Positions 1 to 12,500 of a stretch of DNA of 64,000 nucleotides are shown piece after piece; position 1 is the first letter of the stretch; each line of letters starts with the position of its first letter. The notes beneath the pieces were generated by a model. That model saw only the letters and a list, made by a program, of their open reading frames with translations, was not told where the DNA came from and searched no databases. The translations under genes were made by a program, and so were the position numbers. Source of the stretch: CBDBJR01 sp965206445. Its GTDB lineage: Bacteria; Pseudomonadota; Gammaproteobacteria; Arenicellales; Poriferihabitantaceae. Location: positions 558,001 to 622,000 of the forward strand of contig CBDBJR010000001.1 in the NCBI GenBank assembly GCA_965206445.1, written 5' to 3'.

Positions 1-2
1 AC

Positions 3-575
3 ACCAGCGGCAGCACGACCACAGCGCTGGTGTTCAGCTACACGGTGGTCGTTGATGATCTCGACGCGGACGGCGTGAGCATCAGTGAAAATGCGCTGAC
101 CCACGTCAACAGCAGCACGATTCGAGACGTGGCCGACACCGTCGACGCGGCGATCACGCACAGTGTGACGGTGGCCGATGCCCGCGAACAGTCGGTAGAC
201 GGCGTCGCCCCGACGGTGACCGGCCTGGTGCTGAGCAGCGCCGGCCCGTATGCGGCCGACGATGCGATTGAGCTGACGGCGACCTTCAGCGAGGCGGTGA
301 CGGTGGACACCACCGCCGGCACGCCGCAGCTAGCGCTGACGGTGGGCCCGCAGACGCGCCCGGCGGTCTACGCCAGCGGCAGTAGCACGGCCACGCTGCT
401 GGTGTTCCGCTACACGGTGGTCGCCGCGGACGGCGCTGACGATGGGGTCGCGGTGGCACGCAATGCCCTGATGACCGGCGGCGGCAGCATCCGGGACGCC
501 GCCGGCAACGACGCGCTGACGGCGCACGCGGCGATTGCCGCGACCGTCGACCATCGGGTGGACAACACCGCGCCG
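3..575 (+). repeat. R1 (partial) and R1' beta domains of super-repeat 1
   Basis: The window opens inside an R1 domain. A second one (R1') starts near 207. R1 domains begin with an ITxIxLTS-like strand followed by ATVTFSxAVTV, PQLALTVG, RPAVYxSG, LVFxYTV, a D-rich turn (GDxDxDGVSI) and a GTIRDAxGN-type end, about 120 residues each. Such domains are common in very long bacterial surface proteins and are presumably Ig-like. The D-rich turn could bind Ca2+ (inference). They form the first two thirds of the super-repeat that ends with the SwmB-type domain at 576. Confidence 0.8.
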
Positions 576-3500
576 ACGGTCAGCGCGGCCACGATCAGGG
601 GCACCGCCCTGATGCTGACCTACAACGAGGATCTCGACGCCGGCGCGGTGCCGGCGCCGGCAGACTACATGCTGACACTGGGGTCGGGCGTCGCCCCGAC
701 GGTGAACGCCGCCGGCGTGGCGATCAGCGGGACGACGGTGACGCTGACGCTGAGTGCCACCGTGGTGGCGGCCGATACGGTGACGCTGGCGTACACCGCC
801 GGGACGACGCCGTTGCGCAACCGGACCGGCCAACCGGCCGCCGACTTCACCGGCCAGGCGGTGATCAACAACACCCCGCAACCGCCGCGCATCACCGCCA
901 TCGCGTTGACCTCGGAGGCCGGCGACGACGTCTATGTGATTGGCGAAACCATCGCCGCGACGGTGACGTTCAGCGCGGCGGTCACGGTCATCGGTCGGCC
1001 GCAGTTGGCGCTGACGGTGGGCCCGGATACGCGCCCGGCGGTCTACGACGGCGGCCGCAGCACCACCACGGTGCTGGTGTTCCGCTACGTGGTGGTCGCC
1101 GGCGACCACGACGCAGACGGCGTGAGCATTGCCGCCGATGCGCTGAGCCTGCCCGCCGGCAGTGCGCTTCGGGACACCGCCACCGATACTATGGATGCGG
1201 TGCTGACGCACCGTGTGACGGTGGCCGCTGACGTCGCCCACCGGGTAGACGGCGTTGCGCCACGGGTCACCGGGCTGGTGCTGACCGCCGGCCCGTATAG
1301 GACCGGTGCGGCGATTACGCTGACGGCGACCTTCAGCGAGCCGGTGACGGTGGCGGTCGGCGGCGGCACGCCGCAAATGGCGCTGACAGTGGGCAGCACG
1401 GCGCGCGCGGCGGTCTACACCGCCGGCAGCGGCACGCCGGCGCTGGTGTTCAGCTATACGGTGGCCGACGACGACAACGATGGCGCTGCGGTCGCGGTGG
1501 CGCTGGACGCCCTGACGGCCAACGGCGGCAGCATCCGCGACGCCGTCGGCATCAATGCGGTGCTGGAGCACAATCCGATTGCCGTGGACGCCGCCAATCG
1601 CGTGGACACCGTGGTGCCGCTGCTGCGCACGGCAACCATCAATGGCGCGCTGCTGGTGCTGACCTACCAGGAGGTGCTCGACACCGACGCGGCGCCGGCG
1701 CCGGCAGACTACACGCTGACACTGGCGGTGGGCGTCGCGCCGACGGTGGACGGCGTGACGATTGACGGGGCGACGGTGACGCTGACGCTGAGTGCGGCGG
1801 TGGCATCGACCGATGCCGTGACGCTGGCGTACACCGCCGGGACGCCGCCGCTGCGCGACCGGGCCGGCAACCCGGCAGCCGATCTCATCGCCCAGGCGGT
1901 AATCAACAACACCTTGTCGTTGCCGCGCATCACCGGCATTGGGTTGACCTCGGAGGCCGGCGATGACTTCTATTATGCGCTGGGCGACCGCATTGCCGCG
2001 ACGGTGACCTTCAGCGAGCCGGTGACGGTGGTCGGCCTGCCGGCGTTGGCGCTGACGGTGGGCAGCAACACGCGCCCGGCGGTCTACGCCGCCGCCGCCA
2101 GCGGCAGCGAGCCAACCACGGAGTTGGTGTTCAGCTATACGGTGGCCGCCGGCGAGCTCGACGCTGACGGCGTGCGCATTGCCGACAATGCGCTGACCCA
2201 CGCCGGCGGCAGTACGATTCGCGCCGACCGCCGCGCCGCGCTGCTGGATCACGCGGCGGTGCCGGATGACGACAATCACCGGGTAGACAGCATCGTCCCG
2301 CGGCTGACCGGGCTGGTGCTGGCCGCCGGCCCGACCGCCAGGGGCGAGGCGATTGCGCTGACGGCGACCTTCAGCGAGGCGGTGGTAATATTCGGCCAGC
2401 CGCGGGTGGCGCTGACGGTGGGCACCCAGACGCGCCACGCGGTCTACCTCAGCAGCCCGACCGCGACGACGGCGGTATTCCGCTATACGGCGGTCGCCGG
2501 TGACCGTGCTGACGCTGGGGTGGCGGTGGCGGCCAATGCGCTGGAGTCAAACCGTGGCACCATCCAGGACGCCGCCGGCAACGACGCCGTGCTGGAGCAC
2601 GCTGCGATTGACCCGGTGGTCACCAATCAAGTGGACACCACGCCGCCGACGCTCAGCAGTGCAACCGTCAACGGCGCTGTCCTGACATTGACCTACAGCG
2701 AGCTGCTCGACGACCGCGCGCCGCCGGCGCCGGCGGCCTGGACGCTGACGCTGGGGGCGGGCGTCGCGCCGGTGGTCGCCGGGGTGTCGGTCGACCGGAC
2801 GACGGTGACGCTGCTGCTGGACGCGGCGGTGGAGTCGGTCGATACGGTGACGCTGGCCACCACCGCCGGCGCCAATCCGCTGCGCGACCCGGTCGGCAAC
2901 CCGGCCGCCGATTTCACCGGCCAGACGGTCATCAACAACACCGCGGCATTGACGGCCACGCTGACCGGCACGCTGACCGAGGCGGCGCTGTTCGCCGCTG
3001 ACCCGGTGACGGTCAGTGTCACCCTGCCCGCCACCGAGTACGTGGTCGCCGCTGAGCTGCTGCCGCGCCACTTCAGGCCGACCGCCACGGTGCCCGGCGC
3101 GGTGACGGTCATGGCGGTCAGCCGCGACGACGCCACCACCGCCACGCTGACGCTGGTGTATGACAACGTGGACATCCCCGTCGACGGCAGTCTGTCGCTC
3201 ACCGTCGCCGCCGCCGCGCACACCGGCCGCGGCGCCCTGGCCACCAACCCGATCGCGATCAGCGCCAGTGCCGGTGTCAATATCTGCACCCGCACGGCAG
3301 CGGTGCGGGCGGCACTCCTTGATGCCGTCACGCCCACCCCCGACGACTGCACCAATGTGCCGCCGGCGGGGCTGCAAGCGGTGGCCGGCCTGAGTCTGAT
3401 TAATCAAGACCTCGCGGCGCTGCAACGCGGCGATTTTGCCGGCTTGAGCGGGCTGGTGCGGTTGAGTTTGAATGCAGCCGGCCTGACCGCATTGCCGGCC

Positions 3501-6500
3501 GGCATTTTTAACGGTCTGGCGCTGACGTTGCTGGATTTGCGCGGCAACCCGTTCACGCCGGCCAGCGGCCTGCCGGTCGGGGTGTTTGACGCCGTGCTCG
3601 GTACGCTGGGCCCGATTGGCAACGCCGGATTCGGCGTCGACGCCACCGTTCGCGCCGCCCATTTTGTCTGCTCGCGTGCCGACTTCGCCGCCATTGCCAC
3701 GTCCGCCGGGGTGGACTGCCTCCGGGTCAGCGCGGCGCAATTCAACGCCTACCGGGTGCAGACGGACGCCACGTTGCGCGGCCTGCGCATTTCCGCCGGT
3801 ACCCTCAACCCGGTGTTTGACGCTGGCACCGTCGACTATACCGTCGCCGTCGCCAACAACGTCGCCAGCGTGACCGTCACGCCGACCGCCAGCCAGACCG
3901 GCGCCACGCTTACCGTCAACGCCAACCCGGTGGACAGCGGCAGCCCCAGTGGCCCGATTGATCTGCCGACACCGGGCACGGCGGTGCCGATACCCATTGT
4001 CGTGACCGCCGCCGACACCACCACCACGCAGACCGTCACCGTCACCGTCACCCGTGCGACGGCGCCGATCATCACCGCCATCGCGTTGACCTCGGAGCCC
4101 GGCGACGACGTCTATGCGCTGGGCGAGGTGATTGCCGCGACGGTCACCTTCAGCGCGGCGGTCACGGTCACCGGCAGGCCACAGCTGGCGCTGACGGTGG
4201 GCACCGAGACGCGCCAGGCGGTCTACACCACCGACGGCAGCACGACCACGGCGCTGGTGTTCAGCTACCCGGTGGCCGCCGGCGACCACGACGCGGACGG
4301 CGTGAGCATCGGCCCCAATGCGCTGACCCACGTCGCCGGCAGCACGATTCGAGACGCGACCGATACCGAAGATGCGGTGATCACACACCGTGTGACGGTG
4401 GCCGATGCCCCCGAACAGTCAGTAGACGGCGTCGTCGCCCCGATGGTGCCGCCGCCGCCCGCCTTCCCCGCCGCCGTCGGCCTGGGGGTCAACGCCGCCG
4501 ACGATCAGGTCGAGCTGCACTACCAATTGGGCCAGAACATCGACCCCGCCTTCCTGCCGGCGGCCACCGGCGGCCTCGGCCAGATCGTCTACTCGCTCAC
4601 CCCCGCGTCTCTTTTTCACGAGCTCGACGCCATCGGCTTCCAGTTTGACCCGGTCAACCGCCGGCTGACCGGCAGCCCGCGGGTCGCCGGCGTCGGCCTG
4701 TCCACAACCAGCAACACCCTCCTGGAAGGCGTCGACGACGTCGTCGAACGGGGTTATGCGTACCTCTACCGCGCCCGCGACGCCGTCGGCCGCACCGCCA
4801 GCACGCTGGTCTTCATCACTGTCTGCGAAGCCGGCGGCGTCCCCGCCGGCGACCAACGCTGCACGCCGCCGCCCTATACCCCGTTGTCGCATACCCCGCC
4901 GAGCCCCGCCTTTACCTACACCGTCGGCGAGCCGATCGACCAGCTGGTCCTGGCGGAGGCCACCGGCGGCTCCGGCCGCCAACCCCAGTACGTCTACTTT
5001 ATAGTGCCGCTGCCCGCCGGCCTGACCTTCGACTCCGACACCCGCACGCTCTCCGGCACACCGACCACGCCCGGCCGCACCACGTCAATCGTCGTGGTGT
5101 TTGATTTCGGCAGCCGCCGCACCCTCGATTCAACGTCCATCACCTTCACCGTCGTCCCGTTCGGCCCGCAGTGGGTCCTGCCGCCGGAACAGTCCGACGT
5201 CGTCCTCAATGTCAACGCCGAAAACCAGACCATTGCGCAGGACCTGACACCAGCCACCAACCTCAACGGTGCGGTCACCTACCGCCTGACCCGGGCGGAT
5301 GGCGGCCCGCTGCCCGACTATATACGGGCACAAAGTGGCCAGCAGGCCCAGTACGCTTTCATGCCGTCAGGGGCGCGCGCCGCAAACGTCCAGAGCGGCG
5401 ACCTCCTCCGGCTGTTCTATACCGTCACCGACAGCGTGGGCTCGACCAGGGTACCCATTCGCATCACCTTCACCAGATTATCCCTGCCCGTAAACCCGAT
5501 CGTGGATCACGTGGGTGAGCCCATCCGGCTGCCGCGCAACCGACCGATCGACGCACCGATACCGCTGGCGGCCGCCACCGGCGCCATCGGCGAGGTGACC
5601 TACCGCGTCGGGTCACTGGTTGATTCAGACGATACAATCCGTTTCCAACCGCTGGCCGAAACCGGGGCCAGGGGGCTGGTGTTTGACCCGGATACCCGCA
5701 TGCTGTCCGGCACCCCGCTCAACCCCAGCCAGACCGTGACCCTGATCTACCAGGCCACCGACAACATCGGCACCGCCACCACTGATTTCACCCTGCGCCT
5801 CACCGGCCCCACGCTGGGCGTGCCGGGCGGGCAGACCTGGGGGGTCGACCGGCCGGTCAGCCTCACCCTGCCGCAAGCCGAGACCACGCAAGGCGCGCTA
5901 ATCAGCGACGCCACCTACACCCTCACCGGCCCCAACGGCACCGACCTGAGCGCGCTGCCCGGCCTCACCTTTAACCCCGTCATCCGTGTCCTGTCCGGCA
6001 TCCCGCGCGCCATCGGCCGCCTGGTGCTCACCTACAGCGCCGACGTCAACGCAGAAACCGACTCGAGTGGTGACAACCCGGCGCTGCAGATCGGCACCGC
6101 CATCGACACCTTCACCGTCACCGTCCGCGTCGTCGGCCCGACACTGACCGCCCCCGAGCCCCTGCGCTATTCCGTCGGCGTCGCCATCCGGTCCATCATC
6201 CTGCCGTCGGCCACCAACCTCAACGGCGTCGCCGCCTACAGCCTCAGCGGCCGGGGCGGCAGCCCGCTGCCCGCCGGGCTGCACTTCGACCCGCTGCAAC
6301 AGCGGCTGTTCGGCACGCCGACCAACGGCACCGACCGCACCACCCTCGACTACCGCGTCCGCGATAACCGCGGCAGCTTCACCGTCCCCCTCATCGTCAC
6401 CGTCGACGGCCCGCAGCTGTTCCGGCAACCCGATGTCACCATCCTTGCCGGTAGTGAAGTCAACCTGCTGCTGCAGGACGCCCGCGGCGCCGGCGACGTC

Positions 6501-9500
6501 AGCTACACCCTCACCGGCCCGTTCGGCGGCCCGCTGCCCGCCGGGCTGAGTTTCGTGCTCGAGCCGAACGCCCGCCGACTCACCGGCCGCCCGCAGGACG
6601 TCGGCACGACGCTGCTCACCTACAGCGCCACCCGCGGCGGCCTCACCGCCCACACCACCTTTACCGTCACCGTCACCGGCCTGTCGCTGCCACCGGTGGC
6701 CGACCTCAGGCTGCCCGCCGGCGAGAATATCTCCCCCGCCATCGCGCTACCGCAACGCCGCACGATACCCGACGTCGGCGCGTTCCCGATCAACTACCGG
6801 CTGGTCGGCCCCAACGGCTCCGACCTGAGCGCCGTGCCCGGTATCGACTTCAACGCCGGCAACCAACAGCTGTCCGGCCGCCCGAGCCAGGCCACCGGCC
6901 CGGTCACGCTGGTCTACACCGCGATACCGGCCAACCAGGCCGACCGCAACCGCTACGGCACCGCCCGGCGCAGCTTCACCGTCACCGTCACCGGCCCGAG
7001 TCTGACCGCGCCACTCAACCAGAACTTGACGAGGAACAGCGCAATCCGCCCGCTGGTGCTGCCGACCGCCATCAACACCGTCGGCGTGGTGACCTACCGC
7101 CTGACCGGGCCGAGCCGCGGCCCGCTGCCGGCCGGGCTGATCTTCACGCCGGAAAGTCGCACCCTGTCCGGCACCCCGTTGCGTGGCGGCACCACCCGGC
7201 TGAGCTACAGCGCCACCGACGACGGCGGCACCGTCTTTGTGACCTTTGATGTGATAATCCCCGCCGGCAGTCTGGAGTTGCCGGTCCTGAGCGATCGCCA
7301 ATATCCGATTGGCCGGCCCCTGGGCACCGACAGCTCAAACCCGCCGCTGCCGCTTGCCATGAACGCCATCGGCGAGGTGACCTACCGCCTGGGCCGGTCG
7401 TTCAGCGCGTCCGACCCGAGACTGGCCGATGTGCCGGGGGTCAGATTTGACCCGGTCAGCCGTCGGCTGAGCGGCACCCTGAACACCCACATAGACACAT
7501 CCGGCGCCTTCCTGACCTACAGCGCCACCGACGACCTCGACACCGTCAGCAGGATCTTCAGGGTCGACACCACCGGCCCGCGGCTGCCGGGCTTACGCCA
7601 ACAGAGCTATCGGTCCGGTACAGCAATTACCCCCCTGACCCTGCCGTCGGCCACCAACTTCGGTACCTCGACGGTCTACACGCTGACCGGGCCGAACGGC
7701 GAGGATGTGACCGCTCTGACGGGGCTGAACTTCAACTCGGGCGGCGGCATCAACACGCTGTCCGGCACGGCGATCGATATCGGTGCGCGTTCTTCCCAAC
7801 GGTTCCGCCTGGAGTACCGGGTTACCGACGTCATCGGCACCGACAGCACGACCATAACACTCCGCTTCAATGGGCCGGCCCGATCCGGGTTGCCCAGTCA
7901 AATCAGAAGCACGAGTGCTCAAACTGGCAGGCTGTTCTCCGTTGAACTACCGGAGTTCAACAGCCCCACCGGTGACCCCGTAACCTACGCAGTGCGCTTT
8001 TCCGGTGGTGAATTACCCGCCTGGGCAGCTTTTAACCCGACCACCCGCGTCCTGTCCGGCACCCCGACGACCGTCGGCAGCTTCGTTTTTACCTATGTAA
8101 TCCGTGACAATGGTTTACTCAACGTCGACTTTGGAATCAGAGTCCAAGGGCTGTCACTGCCGCTGGTTGGGAACAGGGAAGTACCCTCGGGCGAATCTTT
8201 AAACCTCGATCTGCGGCACGCCGTCCTTGTCACCGGCACCCGGACCTACAGCTTGACCAGCTTGAACGGCGGCCCGCTGCCTACCGGGTTCACTTATATT
8301 CCGGCCAACCGCCGGCTGGATGGCAGGGGGAACGCCGACCAGCTGCATGTCACGCGGAACGCCAACCCCGGCCACTACGATCTGAGGTACTCGATCACCG
8401 CCACCACCACCGCCTCAGTCACCTTCAGGATCACCGTCCTCAGCGACCTGGGCCTGCCGGGCGCAGGCCAGGCCAATTACCCCGATCAGACCTGGCAAAA
8501 CGGCGAGCAGGTCTCCCTGACGCTGCCGGCGGTCACCGGCAGCGGCCGATTACCCGCGACCATCACCGTGGACGTGTTGTTGTTCGATGCGCAAGGCCGG
8601 GTCGAGCCCAGGGACGTGACGGATGAGCTGGGGCTGACCTTTGACCCGCTCACCGGTGTCCTTAGCGGCAGTGTGAACGCCGCTCTCGGGCGATATAGAG
8701 TGCGTCACCAGGCCACCGACGACACGGTCACCCAGGCACGCACGTTTTTCGTCACCATCCTCCCGGCGCTCTCCCCCCCGGCCAATCAGACCTACACCGC
8801 CGGCACCCCCATCCCCCCGCTGACCCTGCCGCTGCCGCCCATCTCGACGCCTGCGGGCGTCCTGTCGGCCGGCCTGGTCGGCGTCGTGCCCGGGCTGACG
8901 TTTGACCCGACTAGCAACACCCTGACCGGTACGCCGATCAACGGCACCGACCCGGTGACCGTGACCTACACCGTCCGGGAGCTCAGCGGCACCACCCTCG
9001 TCATCAGTCACACCGTCACCTTCACCCTCACCGTCCGCGGCCCCCGTCTGACCGCCCCGGCCACGCAGAACATGGTCGCCGGCATCGCCATTGACCCCCT
9101 GATCCTGCCCCTGGCCACCGCCACCACCGGCGCCACCGCCACCACGCTGACCGGCGCCGACGGCGCCACACTGGCCGCCACCGTACCGGGGCTGATGTTT
9201 GACCCCGCCAGCCGCACGCTGTCCGGCACCCCGACCACGGTCACCACCGACCCGGTGACGCTGACCTACGCCGCCACCGACACCGTTGGCACCGCCAGCG
9301 TCACCTTCATGCTCAACGTCGCCGGGCTGCTGCTCAGTGCGCTGGAGGAAGACGACCAGCCGCAGCCCTACACCGTCGGCGTCGCCATTCCCGCCCTGAC
9401 CCTGCCACAGGCCACCGCCACCGACGGCCCGGTCAGCTACCGCCTGACCGGCGCCAACGGCCTCGACCTGGGTGCGCTGCCGGGGCTGACGTTTGACGCC

Positions 9501-12500
9501 GCCGAGCGCATCCTGTCCGGCACCCCGAGCGCCGTCGCCGACCCGGTCACGCTGACCTACCGCGCCACCGACCCGTTCCTCACGGTGGCCATCACGTTCC
9601 CGGTCACCGTCACCGGCCCGCGGCTGCCGGCGCCGGACAACCAGAGCTACACCGTCGGCGTCGCCATCAGCCCGGTCATCCTGCCGGCGGTGCGCGGCTT
9701 CGTGCCGCCGGAGCGCGGTTTTGTCGGCGCGCCGGTCTACAGCCTCGACCTGAGCGCGCTGCCGGGGCTGACGTTTACCGCCGCCGGGCGCATCCTGTCC
9801 GGCACCCCGACCGCCGCCACCGCCGGCCCGCGCGCGCTGACCTGGCGCGTGCGTGACGACACCGCCGCCGTCGCCGCCGGCTTCACCGTCAACGTCGCCG
9901 CGCCCGGGCCGGGTCTGAGTGCGCCGCCGAACCAGCGCTACCCGGTTGGCACTGCGATTGCCACGCTGACGCTGCCGGCGGCCACCGACCTGGACGGCCC
10001 GGCCCGCTACACGCTGAGCGGCCTGGCCGCGCTGCCGGGGCTGACGTTTGACGCCGCTGAGCGCATCCTGTCCGGCACCCCGAGCGCCGCCGCCGGCCCG
10101 GTCACGCTGCGCTACACCGCCAGCGGCGACAACGGCGCCGCCACGGTCACCTTCACCGTCAGCGCCACCGTCAGCGTCACCGCCATCGGCCTGCGGCTGA
10201 CCGCGCCGCCCAGTCAGAGCTACGTCATCGGCACCGCCATTCGGGCCCTGACGTTGCCGGCGGCCACCAACACCGCCGGCCCGCCGGTGGCCTACACGCT
10301 GACCGGGCCGAGCGGCGCCGACCTGGCCGCGCTGCCGGGGCTGACGTTTGACGCCGCTGAGCGCATCCTGTCCGGCACCCCGACCGCCGCCGCCGGGCCG
10401 CTGACGCTGACCTACACCGCCACCGGCACCATTGGCACCACCACCGACACCGCCGACGCCACCTTCCGGGTCACCGTGACCGCCACCGGGCCGAGTCTGA
10501 GCGCGCCGCCGGCGCCGACCGTCCCGGTCGGCCGGGAGTTCCGCCTGGCGCCGTTGCCGGCGGCCGAAAACACCGTCGGCGAGGTAACCTACGTGCTAGT
10601 CGGGCCGTCCGACACCGACCTGGCGACCGACGTGCCGGGGCTGACGTTTGACCCCGACAGCCGCGTGTTGTCCGGCACCCCGACCGTCGCCGGCGTCACC
10701 GCGCTGACCTACTTCGCCATCGACTTCGCCGCCGGCATCGGCACCACCGCCGCCAACGTCGACTTCCGCTTCACCGTGACCCCCTCCACCCTGACCCTGA
10801 GCGCGCCGGTGAATCAGACCGTTCGGGCTGGCCGGGAGCTCCGCCTGGGGCCGCTGCCGGCCGCCACCGGCGCCGTCGGCAGCCTGACCTACCGCCTGAC
10901 CGGCGCCAACGGCGCCGCCGTGGACGCCATCCTGCCGGGGCTGACTTTCACCCCGGACGACCGCACGCTGTCCGGCACCCCGACCACCGCCGCCGGGCCG
11001 ATCACGCTGCACTATACCGCCACCGCCGCCGACGCGACCCCCACCACGGTCACCTTCACCGTCACCGTGATCGCCGGCCCGGCCCTGACCGCGCCGGCCA
11101 ATCAACGCTTCCCGGTTGGCCGCCCGATTGGGTCGCTGACGCTGCCGCCGGCCACCGGCGCCGTCGGCCTGCCGGTCTACCGCCTGACCGGCCCCAACGG
11201 CGTTGACCTGAGTGCGTTGCCGGGGCTGACGTTTGACGCCGTCAGCCGCGTGCTGTCCGGCACCCCGACCGTCGCCGCCGCGCCGGTCACCGTCCGCTAC
11301 GCCGTCCGCGACGCGAACGCGGCCGCCGTTGCCAGCTTCACCATCACCATCATCGGCCCGCGGCTGGCCGCCATCGACGACCAGATATGGCCGGTCGGCG
11401 TCGCCATCACCCCGCTGACGCTGCCGCTGGGCCGGGCCGCCACCGGCCTGCCGGCCACCGCGCTGACCACCGTCGACGGCGCTGCGCTGGCGACGGCGCT
11501 GCCGGGGCTGACGTTTGACCCGCTCAGCCGCATCCTGTCCGGCACCCCGGCGCGCATCACCGGCGCCGCGCCGGTGCTGCTGCGCTACACCGCCACCGAC
11601 GCCGTCGGCATCGCCGCCCGGCGCTTTGCCGTCACCGTCCCCGGCCCGCAGCTGCCGCCGACGCTGTCGCCGCAGACCTTCGCGACCGGCGCGGCGCTGG
11701 TGCCGTTGACCTTGCCGGCGGCGGCCGAGGACAGCATCACCGGCGCCGTCGTCTACGCGCTGACCGGCGCCGCCGGCGCCGCGCTGGACGTGGCCGTGCC
11801 CGGCCTGCGCTTTGACCCGGCCAGCCGGGTGTTGTCCGGTGTGCCGCGGGTCGGCACCGCGCCGGTCACACTGCGCTACACCGCCAGCGACGCCGTCGGC
11901 ACCGCGGTCGCGGCCCTGGTGGTCACCGTCATCGGGCCCGACCTGCGCGCCCCGGACGCCCCGACCCTGGCGGTCGGCACCGCCACCGCGCTGGTGTTGC
12001 CGGCGGCGGACAACCTGCGCGGCAGCGCGCGCTACACGCTGACCGGCGCCGACGGCGCCGCGCTGGCGGCGGTGCTGCCGGGGCTGACGTTTGACCCGCT
12101 CAGCCGCACGCTGTCCGGCGCCGCGCTGACCACCACCACCACCGCGGTCGCGCTGACCTACAGCGTGGTCGACAGCGTCGCCGCCGCCCGCGTCACGTTC
12201 CGCGTCACCGTGGTCGGCCCGGGTCTGGCCGCCCCGGACGATCTGGCAGTCGCCGCCGGCAGCGAAATCTCCCCGCGGGTGCTGCCGCCGGTCAGCGCCA
12301 GTCGGGGCCGCGTCCGCTACGCGCTGAGCACCGCCGACGGCGGCAGCCTGAGTGCGGCCACCGGGCTGGTGTTCACCCCGGCCAGCCGGGTGCTGTCCGG
12401 CACCCCGACCGTGGCCGGCGTGGTCCGGCTGCGCTACACCGCCAGCGACGACGTCGGCACCGCCACGGCGGCGTTCCGCGTCACCGTCGCCGGCCCGCGG

